DNA from: Salinibacillus aidingensis
Lineage (GTDB): Bacteria > Bacillota > Bacilli > Bacillales > Alkalibacillaceae
DNA length: 64,000 bases
NCBI RefSeq assembly: GCF_039522525.1
Contig: NZ_BAAADO010000004.1
Location: 248,001 to 312,000 of the forward strand
Direction: 5' to 3'
Below the pieces are notes generated by a model. That model was given only the letters and a program-made list of their open reading frames with translations. It did not search any database and was not told the origin of the DNA. The position numbers were made by a program, and so were the translations under genes. How positions within the stretch are numbered: the stretch's first letter is position 1; the number at the start of each line of letters is the position of its first letter. Positions 50,620-59,677 of this stretch are shown one piece after another.

Positions 50620-51907
50620 GGATACAGCAACCGTTAAAAAATATGGAAAAGTAACCCGGATTGTCGGACTAATGATTGAAGCAACAGGTCCCGAAACAAG
50701 TATAGGCGATGTTTGCTTCGTTTACACAAATGGTAAATCAAGTAAACCAATCAAGGCAGAAGTGGTAGGTTTTCAGCAAAAAAGTGTTCTTTTAATGCCT
50801 TATTCAGAATTAAAGCATATAGGCCCTGGCTGCCTGGTAGAGTCAACGAATCAATCTCTTGTCGTTAAAGCCGGAAACAGCTTAATAGGGAATGTCCTGA
50901 ATGGATTAGGAGAGCCTCTGGATGGTTCAAGCCTTCCTGAAAATCTCACATATGTGCCAACCGACCAGGATCCGCCGAATCCGATGGAACGAGCCCCTAT
51001 AAGAGAGCCCATTTCCATTGGTATTAGAGCTATTGATGGTCTGTTGACCGTAGGTAAAGGACAGCGGGTAGGTATTTTTGCCGGCAGTGGTGTGGGTAAG
51101 AGCACATTACTCGGTATGATTGCAAGAAATAGCGATGCTGATATAAATGTAATTGCTTTAATTGGGGAAAGAGGCAGGGAGGTACGTGAGTTCATTGAAA
51201 AAGACCTGGGCGATGAAGGGTTAAAAAAATCGATTGTAGTCGTGGCCACATCTGATCAGCCTGCTCTTCAGCGAATTAAAGGAGCTTATACAGCAACTGC
51301 CATCTGTGAGTATTTCCGTGATCAGGGATTGAATGTAAACCTGATGATGGATTCCGTTACACGAGTAGCCATGGCTCAGCGTGAAGTTGGACTGGCATCA
51401 GGAGAACCGCCAACAACGAAAGGTTACACACCAAGTGTCTTTGCTATTTTGCCAAAGCTTTTGGAACGAACCGGAGCGAATAATCGCGGCTCCATTACGG
51501 CATTTTATACGGTGCTTGTAGATGGGGATGACATGAATGAACCTGTAGCCGATGCGGTTCGGGGGACATTGGATGGTCACTTTGTTCTGGATCGCTCGAT
51601 TGCTGAACAGGGACGTTATCCGGCTATCAGTATTTTGAAATCGATAAGCAGGGTTATGCAGAACATTTCTTCAAGAGAACACTTGCAGGCTGCAGAATAT
51701 ATTCGCAATATCCTTGCAACATATGAAGAAAATAAAGAACTCATACAAATAGGCGCCTATAAAAAGGGAGCATCAAGAGAGGTTGACCAGGCCATTTCCT
51801 TCTATCCTCAAATTGTTAAATATTTAAAACAGGATGTACATGAGAATGTTACAGGTGGAGAAGGAATTCAGATGCTATTGGAGCTTGCTAATGGGAGTGA
51901 GCGGTAA
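50588..51907 (+). CDS. fliI: Flagellum-specific ATPase FliI
   Basis: Hexameric ATPase that powers early export. 439 residues, F1-beta-like: Walker A FAGSGVGKSTLLGMIAR, GERGREVREFIE, Walker B region NLMMDSVTRVAMAQREVGL, and DDMNEPVADAVRGTLDGH. GTG 50588 follows GAGGAGG. The stop shares bases with fliJ start (TAATG). Confidence 0.97.
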   Translation: METNQWLKRIEDTATVKKYGKVTRIVGLMIEATGPETSIGDVCFVYTNGKSSKPIKAEVVGFQQKSVLLMPYSELKHIGPGCLVESTNQSLVVKAGNSLIGNVLNGLGEPLDGSSLPENLTYVPTDQDPPNPMERAPIREPISIGIRAIDGLLTVGKGQRVGIFAGSGVGKSTLLGMIARNSDADINVIALIGERGREVREFIEKDLGDEGLKKSIVVVATSDQPALQRIKGAYTATAICEYFRDQGLNVNLMMDSVTRVAMAQREVGLASGEPPTTKGYTPSVFAILPKLLERTGANNRGSITAFYTVLVDGDDMNEPVADAVRGTLDGHFVLDRSIAEQGRYPAISILKSISRVMQNISSREHLQAAEYIRNILATYEENKELIQIGAYKKGASREVDQAISFYPQIVKYLKQDVHENVTGGEGIQMLLELANGSER

Positions 51908-52362
51908 TGTCCAGTGTGGAAACCTTTAAAAAAATATTAAATATCAAAATGATAGAAAAAGATCAGGCACAAAAGGATTACCAGAATGCGATGGATCAAT
52001 TTGAAGCCAGTGCTACGGAATTATATTATCTTCTGAAAGAGAAGGAAGATTTCGAAGCGCATATGAAAGAACAGATTCAGTCACGGATTCGAGCTTATGA
52101 AATACGAAATTACCACCAATACATTCAGAGTCTGAATCAAAAAATAAATGAGCTGCAGCAGCATGTACAAAGAACCAGGGCGAATATGGAGAATAAGCAG
52201 CAGTCATTGACAGAGTCCTATATAGAAGTGAAGAAATATGAAAAAATTGTCTTTGACCGAAAGCTCAAGTTCAAGCAAATGGTGGAAAAACAGGAAAATG
52301 AAGTGATCGATGAAGCTTCGGTACAGCAATATATTCGTCATAGGGAAAAGGTGAAACCATGA
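51907..52362 (+). CDS. fliJ: Flagellar export chaperone FliJ
   Basis: A 151-residue, almost fully coiled-coil protein, rich in Gln, Lys and Glu, starting VETFKKILNIKMIEKDQAQKD. Gamma-subunit-like stalk inserting into the FliI hexamer. Family identity rests on length, coiled coil and position between fliI and ylxF. Confidence 0.92.
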   Translation: MSSVETFKKILNIKMIEKDQAQKDYQNAMDQFEASATELYYLLKEKEDFEAHMKEQIQSRIRAYEIRNYHQYIQSLNQKINELQQHVQRTRANMENKQQSLTESYIEVKKYEKIVFDRKLKFKQMVEKQENEVIDEASVQQYIRHREKVKP

Positions 52363-52934
52363 GTCAAAAAAACTACGAAAAGGAAAAGACCAGTAAAATC
52401 CAATGGTTTTTGTTCGTTATCGTTATTCCTGTTATCTTTGCGATCACCCTTCTTTTCGTTGTATTAAGCATAGCCGGGATTAATGTTGTCGATATGGCGG
52501 AAAAACATAACATTCCTGTGGTTTCGGCGCTGGTTCAGGGTGATGAAAAAACGAAGAATGAAAAGAAAGACACACAAATTTCCGAATTACAGGAAACGGT
52601 CAAAAATAAAGAAACCAGTATTGAACAACTGGAGACGAAGGTTGAATCAAAAGAAGAAAAGATTGCAGAACTGGAGCAGACCATTAGTGAACTGACCAAT
52701 CAGCTGAATGACCAGAAGGAAAAACAGCAAAATCAGGAGGAACAGGTAAAAGAGGTATCTCTTACATTTGAAGAAATGGATCCTGAATCGGCTGCACCCG
52801 TTATTGAAAATATGGATCAGGAAGTGGCTGTAAAAATTCTGACCGAAATTCCTTCCGAACAAAGAGGGGCCATTCTTTCGGCCATGAATCCAGAAATGGC
52901 CGCTTCATTTACAAGTGAACTATTAAACAATTAA
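52359..52934 (+). CDS. ylxF: YlxF/MotE-like flagellar membrane protein
   Basis: A 191-residue protein with one transmembrane helix (about 12-38), a long Glu/Lys/Gln coiled coil (about 60-130), and a C-terminal MgtE-N-like domain (MDPESAAPVIENMDQEVAVKILTEI ... SAMNPEMAASF). In related systems MotE acts as a chaperone for stator or export parts. Overlaps fliJ by four bases. Confidence 0.88.
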   Translation: MSQKNYEKEKTSKIQWFLFVIVIPVIFAITLLFVVLSIAGINVVDMAEKHNIPVVSALVQGDEKTKNEKKDTQISELQETVKNKETSIEQLETKVESKEEKIAELEQTISELTNQLNDQKEKQQNQEEQVKEVSLTFEEMDPESAAPVIENMDQEVAVKILTEIPSEQRGAILSAMNPEMAASFTSELLNN

Positions 52935-52975
52935 TAAGGACACTTGGAACGACCTTTGAAAGGGGGTGAAAAAAC

Positions 52976-54319
52976 TTGAATGTCGCACTTCTTCAATCAA
53001 TGCTGTCTCAGACAACAGCCAATCAGGAAGGAAAAATAATGACTGACAAGTCGAAGGATGGGGATAGCTCAAAAAACTTTTTAGCTTTACTTTCGAGCCT
53101 GCAGCCAACGGAGAAAGGAAACGCTGGTGCCGATTCAGCGCAGTCAGTTTTTCTTGGAGATTTGGCAAGTCAGCTCAGAGATGTCCTGCAAAGTCTGGAA
53201 GGAAAAGTGAACGAAGAATCTCTGAATCAACTAACAGCCACTCTGACAAAGCTGGCTAACGAATTATTACAAAATGATACATTCAGGTCGGCGGGGGGAG
53301 AAACTTCCCGTAACTCTGATGATCCGTTCACGCTTATCGACAACTCCTCCTTCTCTATTTCCAAGCTGCTTGAGAACATTAATGAAAATAAGGAGATAAA
53401 GCAGCAGCTTCTTACATTGGCTGGAGATTTCGTCAAAATGACAGAACAATTTATCAGTGCTGATAAAAGTCAGCGATTAAGTATGAGCAGGGAACTCCAA
53501 TCTGCGTTGGTCAAGATATCAAATTTTCTATCTCAGGCAGGCCATACTTTAAAGCAAAACGGGCAAAGTACCCAGGCGAATTTTTTATTTCAGCAAAAGT
53601 TGACGGATACCAATCTGACTGGAAAACATGGGAATGGAAATTTGACGGCTCAGGTTAATCAGAACCAGTCGAACGCTTCCTTAACCAGAAGTATAAATCC
53701 TGTTTCAAATCATGGCAGTCAAACGATTCAAACGAAGGCAGCTCAGGAATTGTCTACTATAAAAACTGGCACTGCGGTTTCAGTTGACTCCATGCCGATG
53801 TCAAAAGTAGAGCAATTCACCATTTATCTTCAGCGAAACGGGGGTAACCAGGCAGCAACCAATAACAGCCATGATTTTATGGAGCAATTTCAAAAAATTA
53901 TAAAGTCCAGCCGTTTTATTCAAAATGAAGGATCTTCACAGCTGACTCTAAAGCTGAAACCGGCCCATCTCGGAGACATGGTTGTTAAGTTTACACAGAT
54001 AAATGGAGAGATGGCGGTACGAATTGCCGTTTCCTCACAAGCGGCTAAGGAAATGTTAGAGAGCAATATTAACCAGCTCAGACATATGTTTCAGCCCAAT
54101 CAGGTTGTCATCGATAAGCAGGCTGAACCCATTTTGGCCCAACCGTCCTCATCCTATTTGAACTTTAGTCAGAATGAGGAAGAACAGGAGCAAAGAGGGG
54201 ATACTTACCATCATGATCAGCTCGAGGATGAGGAAAATACAGATGAAGATTATGAGGACAAAAGCTTTGAGGACTATTTAAATCAGACGAAGGCAGGTGA
54301 TCACTTTGACGCAGATTGA
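52976..54319 (+). CDS. fliK: Flagellar hook-length control protein FliK
   Basis: Measures hook length and triggers the FlhB specificity switch. 447 residues with a long low-complexity Gln/Asn/Ser middle and the Flg_hook C-domain (about 310-390: LTLKLKPAHLGDMVVKF, MAVRIAVSSQAAKEML). The last 60 residues are strongly acidic. TTG 52976 follows AAAGGGGGTGA. It overlaps flgD by 14 bases. Confidence 0.93.
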   Translation: MNVALLQSMLSQTTANQEGKIMTDKSKDGDSSKNFLALLSSLQPTEKGNAGADSAQSVFLGDLASQLRDVLQSLEGKVNEESLNQLTATLTKLANELLQNDTFRSAGGETSRNSDDPFTLIDNSSFSISKLLENINENKEIKQQLLTLAGDFVKMTEQFISADKSQRLSMSRELQSALVKISNFLSQAGHTLKQNGQSTQANFLFQQKLTDTNLTGKHGNGNLTAQVNQNQSNASLTRSINPVSNHGSQTIQTKAAQELSTIKTGTAVSVDSMPMSKVEQFTIYLQRNGGNQAATNNSHDFMEQFQKIIKSSRFIQNEGSSQLTLKLKPAHLGDMVVKFTQINGEMAVRIAVSSQAAKEMLESNINQLRHMFQPNQVVIDKQAEPILAQPSSSYLNFSQNEEEQEQRGDTYHHDQLEDEENTDEDYEDKSFEDYLNQTKAGDHFDAD

Positions 54320-54740
54320 TACATCGCTGTATTTGTCCAGTCAGAAAAATCAGGGAACAGGAAGCAGTACGCTTGGTAAGGATGATTTTTTAAAAATCCT
54401 GATGACGCAATTACAAAATCAAAGTCCTTCAGACCCTATGAAGGATAAGGAATTCATCTCGCAAATGGCTACTTTTTCTTCATTAGAACAGATGATGTCT
54501 ATCTCCGGATCTGTAGACCAGCTTGTACAGCAGCAAGCCTATACACCGGTTGTTGAGTACAGCCATCTAATTGGTAAAGAGGTAGAATTTAAGACGAAGA
54601 ATGAGGATGGAGAAGTCCAAACAGAAGGAAGTGGAACCGTTTCGGGTATTGCAGCGGGTCAGGATGGAACGGAAATCATTTTGCAGAATGAGAAGAGAAT
54701 TCAGGTTCATTCGATCATAGAGGTAAGGGATTCTGAGTAA
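54306..54740 (+). CDS. flgD: Flagellar hook assembly scaffold FlgD
   Basis: Hook cap protein. 144 residues with LGKDDFLKILMTQLQNQSPSDPMKDKEFISQMATFSSLEQM (in pieces), the FlgD N-terminal hallmark; the short form lacking an Ig-like tail is usual in Bacilli. TTG 54306 has AGGTGATC upstream, whereas GTG 54297 overlaps it. Confidence 0.94.
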   Translation: MTQIDTSLYLSSQKNQGTGSSTLGKDDFLKILMTQLQNQSPSDPMKDKEFISQMATFSSLEQMMSISGSVDQLVQQQAYTPVVEYSHLIGKEVEFKTKNEDGEVQTEGSGTVSGIAAGQDGTEIILQNEKRIQVHSIIEVRDSE

Positions 54741-54769
54741 TAAGCTGTTTCATAGAAAGAAGGGATGAG

Positions 54770-55159
54770 ATGGATCATCGTATACATCAATTGCACAATC
54801 ATCCGTTACAGCAGCAATCGTTAAAGACGTCACAGCCTGCAAAGCATAGTTCTGCAAAATCCTTTCAGACCCATTTACAGGAAGCACAGACTCAGCAGCC
54901 TTTGAAAATCAGTAAACATGCACAAAAACGTCTGGATGAACGAAATATCCAAATAAATGAATCAAAGTGGTCTGAAATTCAGGATCAAATGAACAAAGCA
55001 AAAACGAAAGGTGTAACGGACTCACTTGTTGTATTAGACGATGCCACCCTTGTTGTGAATACGAAGAACAATACTGTAATTACAGCAATGGGGCGTAAAG
55101 AAACCAATCATCATGTTTTTACAAACATTAATGGCACGATTGTATTACAGGATTCATAA
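54770..55159 (+). CDS. Flagellar operon protein of TIGR02530 type
   Basis: A 129-residue protein with the family core KISKHAQKRLDERNIQINESKW and DDATLVVNTKNNTVITAMGR. It is found between flgD and flgE in many Firmicutes; its function is not established. N-terminus is His/Gln-rich and disordered. RBS AAGGGATGAG. Confidence 0.88.
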   Translation: MDHRIHQLHNHPLQQQSLKTSQPAKHSSAKSFQTHLQEAQTQQPLKISKHAQKRLDERNIQINESKWSEIQDQMNKAKTKGVTDSLVVLDDATLVVNTKNNTVITAMGRKETNHHVFTNINGTIVLQDS

Positions 55160-55244
55160 AGGCTGGACCGTATGGGGGCCTTAGGCTGCGGACCGATCGA
55201 AGCAGCTATATGAAAATATTCCTAAGAGGAAAGGAAGATGTTAC

Positions 55245-56333
55245 GTGTTACGTTCCATGTATGCCGGTATTTCCGGAATGAAAGGTTTTCAAACAAAATT
55301 AGATGTTGTTGGAAATAACATAGCAAATGTAAATACCTTTGGGTTTAAAAAAGGGAGAGTAACGTTTCAGGATATGATGAGTCAAACTATTCAGGGTGCT
55401 CAAGCTCCCCAAATTAATGAGAATGGTGAGCAAGTATTAGGTGGTAAAAATCCTATGCAAGTAGGATTGGGAGTTAACACTGGTAGTATTGATACGATTC
55501 ATGATGGAGGTAATACACAGACAACAAATCGTTCATTGGATTTTGCTCTTGAAGGTGATGGAATGTTTGTTGTGGCAAAGAATACAGATTCTGGAGTTAA
55601 CTATAACTATGATGGTAACGATATACCAGGAATAACTTTAGGGGAAAATGGCGATAACGTGAATTTCACAAGAGCAGGTAATTTTTACCTGGATGATAAT
55701 GGTCATATTGTAGATCCAAATGGAAATTATTTAGTGGGAAATCCTACAACAAATGATGGTGTTGCACTTTCTCAAGTGAATATAGATGGGGTTAATCACA
55801 CCGTATACTATAATTCAGATAATAATTCATATATCGACTCAGATGACAATGTATTTGAATATAATCCAGATACAGAAGAGTATGAAAATACAGCCAATGA
55901 TGATTCTTTTGTAGAACAACAGGTTCAGCCAGTTTTAAGCCCATTACAAATCCCTGAAGATGCCGAGAGTTTTAGCATAGCCTCTGATGGAACTGTTAAC
56001 TATGTTCAGGATGGTAATCCGCAGGTAGCGGGTCAAATTCAAATTGCTAAATTTTCAAATGCAGAAGGATTACAGAAAGCAGGAAACAATTTATTTCAAT
56101 TGACTCCGAATGCGGGGGCTTATGATTCTGATAACGACGGAGTAATGGATTTACTGTCACCTGGTGAACAGGGTTCTGCTACTCTTCGCTCAGGTGCTTT
56201 GGAAATGTCCAATGTAGACTTGTCTGAAGAGTTCACTGAAATGATTACGGCTCAAAGAGGATTTCAGGCCAACACAAGAATTATCACAACGTCTGATGAA
56301 ATCCTTCAGGAGCTTGTAAACCTGAAAAGATAA
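55245..56333 (+). CDS. flgE: Flagellar hook protein FlgE
   Basis: Hook subunit. 362 residues, about 100 more than B. subtilis FlgE. N-terminal rod motif LRSMYAGISGMKGFQTKLD, NNIANVNTFGFKK, and C-terminal GALEMSNVDLSEEFTEMI plus AQRGFQANTRIITTSDEIL are clear. Residues about 115-230 form an Asp/Asn/Tyr-rich insertion in the surface D1/D2 region, and DSDNDGVMD at 294-302 resembles a calcium-binding loop. GTG start after AAAGGAAG. Confidence 0.93.
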   Translation: MLRSMYAGISGMKGFQTKLDVVGNNIANVNTFGFKKGRVTFQDMMSQTIQGAQAPQINENGEQVLGGKNPMQVGLGVNTGSIDTIHDGGNTQTTNRSLDFALEGDGMFVVAKNTDSGVNYNYDGNDIPGITLGENGDNVNFTRAGNFYLDDNGHIVDPNGNYLVGNPTTNDGVALSQVNIDGVNHTVYYNSDNNSYIDSDDNVFEYNPDTEEYENTANDDSFVEQQVQPVLSPLQIPEDAESFSIASDGTVNYVQDGNPQVAGQIQIAKFSNAEGLQKAGNNLFQLTPNAGAYDSDNDGVMDLLSPGEQGSATLRSGALEMSNVDLSEEFTEMITAQRGFQANTRIITTSDEILQELVNLKR

Positions 56334-56348
56334 TAAGCAGGGGAGGTA

Positions 56349-56392
56349 GAGTGAGGCTGGGACATGCAAATATTTTTGTCCAAGCCTTGCTC
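56349..56392 (+). repeat. Intra-operon hairpin between flgE and swrD
   Basis: AGGCTGGGACA (56354-56364) pairs with TGTCCAAGCCT (56377-56387) with one mismatch; flanking GAG (56349-56351) and CTC (56390-56392) can extend it. No T-tract follows. It could stabilise the upstream mRNA or tune readthrough. Confidence 0.6.
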
Positions 56393-56401
56393 ATGTAATC
56401 T

Positions 56402-56632
56402 ATGATTCAAGTAACCAGGTTAAATGGAGAATCCTTTGTATTAAATGCTCTCTATATAGAAAAAATCCAGAACTTACCGGATACAACCATTACGATGATT
56501 TCCGGCAAGAAATATTTTGTGAAAGAAGAAAAACTGGAGATTGCTGAAAAAACCGCCCAATTTTATAAACGAATTGGCTTAATGGGTGTTCAGGCAAATT
56601 TGGAGGAGTCTTATGAACAAAAAAGTGATTAA
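56402..56632 (+). CDS. swrD: FlbD-family protein SwrD
   Basis: A 76-residue protein of the FlbD family (MIQVTRLNGESFVLNALYIEKIQ). SwrD of B. subtilis raises flagellar motor power for swarming and sits at the same place. ATG 56402 lacks a recognisable ribosome-binding site within 15 bases, and a hairpin lies just upstream. It overlaps fliL by 20 bases. Confidence 0.9.
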   Translation: MIQVTRLNGESFVLNALYIEKIQNLPDTTITMISGKKYFVKEEKLEIAEKTAQFYKRIGLMGVQANLEESYEQKSD

Positions 56633-57035
56633 TATCATGTTAACCCTTTTAATCATCATCACGCTTGCTGGTATTGTTACCCTGGTGCTGATTATGAATA
56701 ATAAAGACGAGAAAACCCATGCAGATGATGAAAAAAATGTTGAGGAAATGATTGAGACTTCATTTGAAACCGAAGAGATGACAACAGATCTGAAGGATGG
56801 AAACTTTATCCGCATACAGTTTCAAATTGTTACGGATAACAAGGAAACTATGAAAAAATTAAAAAAGGATTTTCGTTTAAAGAATGTGATGATCAAGGAG
56901 TTATCCAAAAAGGAATCTTCGGACTTTCGAGCAGGATTAGGAGAAATGGAGTCAGCGATTAAGGAAGAACTCAATCAACTATTAGATACTGGAATGGTTA
57001 CAGATGTTTACACAACAAGCAAAATACTGCAGTAA
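56613..57035 (+). CDS. fliL: Flagellar basal body-associated protein FliL
   Basis: A 140-residue inner-membrane protein with one transmembrane helix (about 5-27) and a periplasmic domain (FIRIQFQIVTDNKETMKKL, GMVTDVYTTSKILQ) of the FliL/stomatin-like fold that supports stators. ATG 56613 follows TTGGAGGAG, inside the end of swrD. Confidence 0.92.
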   Translation: MNKKVINIMLTLLIIITLAGIVTLVLIMNNKDEKTHADDEKNVEEMIETSFETEEMTTDLKDGNFIRIQFQIVTDNKETMKKLKKDFRLKNVMIKELSKKESSDFRAGLGEMESAIKEELNQLLDTGMVTDVYTTSKILQ

Positions 57036-57076
57036 TATTTTATCTTAACCCATTCTCCATACAGGAGGTGAACTTT

Positions 57077-58072
57077 TTGGCCGAGGATGTTCTGTCACAA
57101 AATGAAATTGATGCGCTCTTATCCGCCTTGTCTTCAGGGGAAATGGATGCGGATGAGTTAAAAAATGAAGAGAAAGAAAAGAAAGTAAGAGTTTATGACT
57201 TTAAACGTGCCTTAAGATTTTCGAAAGATCAGATTCGTGGTATTACAAGGATTCATGAGAATTATGCCAGATTATTAACAACCTTTCTGTCCACACAGCT
57301 TCGTACATATTCTTCTGTGTCCGTAGCTTCTGTTGATCAGATTCCATATGAAGAATTTATTCGTTCGATCCCTAAACAAACCATCTTAAATATATTTTCT
57401 TTATCTCCTCTGGAGGGGAGAATTTTGATGGAAGTAAACCCCAATATAGCTTATGCCATATTAGATCGGGTTTTAGGTGGAAAGGGAGTCAGCTTTAACA
57501 AAGTTGAAAATCTAACCGAGATCGAAACAAAAATTATGTCCGCTTTTTTTGAGAAAACGATAGGAACTTTACAGGAGGCTTGGAGTTCATTAATGGATAT
57601 TGATCCATTTTTAGAGGACTTTGAAATCAATCCTCAGTTTCTGCAAATGGTTTCGCCAAATGAAACGGTTGTTGTCATTTCTTTAAATACCTCGATTGGT
57701 GAATCCAGTGGAATGATTAACATATGTATTCCGCATATTGTGCTTGAACCGATTATTTCGAAGCTGTCTGTTCATTATTGGATGCAGAATCAATCCAGTA
57801 ATGCCAAACCTGAAGATGCCAAAAAGATATCGAAACAGATCAAAATGGCTAAGGTTGATGTTAAGGCTGTACTCGGTGAATCTTCCATTACGATAGACGA
57901 GTTTTTGCAGCTAAAGGAAAATGATGTGATTCAACTAGAACAAAGCATTGAGGAGCCGCTGACCGTTTATGTTCATCAGGAACCTAAATTTCAGGCTCAG
58001 CCGGGTAAAAGAAAAAATAATTTAGCCGTACAGATACTCAATGAGATTAATAGGGGGGATGAACTTGAGTAA
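57077..58072 (+). CDS. fliM: Flagellar motor switch protein FliM
   Basis: Binds CheY-P and sets rotation. 331 residues: N-terminal CheY-binding LSQNEIDALLSAL, CheC-like middle domain (about 40-220), and C-terminal SPOA/FliN-like domain (about 245-320, VDVKAVLGESSITIDEFLQL). TTG 57077 follows AGGAGGTGA, which contains the in-frame GTG 57068. It overlaps fliY by 8 bases. Confidence 0.96.
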   Translation: MAEDVLSQNEIDALLSALSSGEMDADELKNEEKEKKVRVYDFKRALRFSKDQIRGITRIHENYARLLTTFLSTQLRTYSSVSVASVDQIPYEEFIRSIPKQTILNIFSLSPLEGRILMEVNPNIAYAILDRVLGGKGVSFNKVENLTEIETKIMSAFFEKTIGTLQEAWSSLMDIDPFLEDFEINPQFLQMVSPNETVVVISLNTSIGESSGMINICIPHIVLEPIISKLSVHYWMQNQSSNAKPEDAKKISKQIKMAKVDVKAVLGESSITIDEFLQLKENDVIQLEQSIEEPLTVYVHQEPKFQAQPGKRKNNLAVQILNEINRGDELE

Positions 58073-59264
58073 TCGCGAAGAAATGCTTTCACAGGAAGAA
58101 ATTGATGCACTGCTAAACGGCAATCAGAATCTCATGAGTGAAGAAAAACAATCAGACGAGGAAACATCGGACTCTCAGGAAATTACTGATGTTGAACGGG
58201 ATGCTCTTGGTGAAATTGGAAATATATCATTTGGGACGTCTGCTACCACTCTTTCAACTCTATTAAATCAAAAAGTTGAAATAACCACACCAGCTGTTTC
58301 TGTGGTGGAGAACAAAAATCTCAGTGATGAATTTCCACACCCTCATGTAGCGATTTCTGTAGATTACACGGATGGATTCACGGGAATAAATCTGTTTGTC
58401 ATTAAAGTAGAGGATGCTGCCATCATTGCCGACTTAATGCTTGGTGGGGATGGTACGTCGCCGGATACAGAATTGAATGATATACATCTAAGTGCTGTAC
58501 AGGAAGCAATGAATCAAATGATGGGTTCAGCTGCAACAAGTATGTCGAGTATCTTTGATAAAAGAGTGGATATTTCTCCGCCTTCAATTACTCTAATGGA
58601 TGTAAATAACGATGAAGGTACGGATAAGATTCCGGACAACGATTTGCTGGTGAAGGTTTCCTTCCGATTAAAGGTTGGTGAGCTCATTGATTCAAACATC
58701 ATGCAACTCCTTCCTATTGATTTTGCCAGAGAGTTTGTGGATGAATTGTTAAATGGTCATGAAGATGAGCAGACGCAAACTGAAAAACCGGTTCAGGAAG
58801 AAAAGACGATGAATGTGCAGAACGATTTTGATTCTGTAAAGGAACCCGTTTCTTCTGCAGCCAATCATTCATACAGTCAGGAGCAAATTCCGGCAAGTCA
58901 TACAAACCAGCAGCATTTTGGTTCGGAACGTCCTGTTGCTGAACCAAACATACAATCCGCGGCATTTTCGGAATTTGAAAATAACAAACTGGAAGCCCAT
59001 CAGCAGCAAAACCTTGATATGTTAATGGATATTCCATTGAAGGTGTCTGTTGAATTAGGACGAACCAAAAAAACCATTAAGGAGATTTTGGAAATGGGCT
59101 CTGGTTCTATTGTTGAACTGGATAAATTAGCAGGAGAGCCTGTAGATATTCATGTGAATGACAAATTAATAGCCAAGGGTGAGGTTGTTGTTATAGATGA
59201 AAACTTTGGTGTTCGGGTTACGGATATCGTAAGCCAGACAGAAAGAATACAAAAGCTCAGATAA
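58065..59264 (+). CDS. fliY: Flagellar motor switch phosphatase FliY
   Basis: Bacillus-type FliN fused to a CheC-like CheY-P phosphatase. 399 residues: N-terminal CheY-binding LSQEEIDALL, two phosphatase helices with D-x3-E-I-x-N (DALGEIGNISFGTS and AVQEAMNQMMGSAATS), a Gln/Glu-rich linker (about 230-310), and a C-terminal FliN SPOA domain (about 320-395, IPLKVSVELGRTKKTIKEIL). TTG 58065 follows GGGGGG. Confidence 0.95.
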   Translation: MSNREEMLSQEEIDALLNGNQNLMSEEKQSDEETSDSQEITDVERDALGEIGNISFGTSATTLSTLLNQKVEITTPAVSVVENKNLSDEFPHPHVAISVDYTDGFTGINLFVIKVEDAAIIADLMLGGDGTSPDTELNDIHLSAVQEAMNQMMGSAATSMSSIFDKRVDISPPSITLMDVNNDEGTDKIPDNDLLVKVSFRLKVGELIDSNIMQLLPIDFAREFVDELLNGHEDEQTQTEKPVQEEKTMNVQNDFDSVKEPVSSAANHSYSQEQIPASHTNQQHFGSERPVAEPNIQSAAFSEFENNKLEAHQQQNLDMLMDIPLKVSVELGRTKKTIKEILEMGSGSIVELDKLAGEPVDIHVNDKLIAKGEVVVIDENFGVRVTDIVSQTERIQKLR

Positions 59265-59277
59265 GGGGGAAGGTAAA

Positions 59278-59643
59278 ATGGCACATAAAGTATTAGTTGT
59301 CGATGATGCAGCATTCATGAGAATGATGATAAAGGATATTCTGGAGAAAAATGACTTCGAAGTCGTTGGTGAAGCACAGGATGGAAATCAGGCCGTTGAA
59401 AAATATAAGGAATTAGAGCCGGATTTAGTTACTCTTGATATTACGATGCCTGAAAAAGATGGCATAACCGCTCTAAAAGAAATTAAGGAAAGTAACCCGG
59501 ATGCAAAGATCATTATGTGTTCAGCAATGGGACAACAGGCAATGGTTATTGATGCGATTCAGGCAGGAGCAAAGGATTTTATTGTCAAACCTTTTCAGTC
59601 TGATCGTGTTATTGAGGCCATAAATAAAACTTTAGATATTTAA
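59278..59643 (+). CDS. cheY: Chemotaxis response regulator CheY
   Basis: Single receiver domain of 121 residues. Acidic pocket Asp9/Asp10, phosphorylation site Asp54 (LDITMPEKDG), Ser82 and Lys104 (IVKPF). In Bacillus CheY-P promotes counter-clockwise rotation by binding FliM. Located after fliY as in B. subtilis. RBS AAGGGGGAAGG. Confidence 0.97.
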   Translation: MAHKVLVVDDAAFMRMMIKDILEKNDFEVVGEAQDGNQAVEKYKELEPDLVTLDITMPEKDGITALKEIKESNPDAKIIMCSAMGQQAMVIDAIQAGAKDFIVKPFQSDRVIEAINKTLDI

Positions 59644-59677
59644 TCGATTACGTGCGATAACGAAGTGGGGAAACGTT

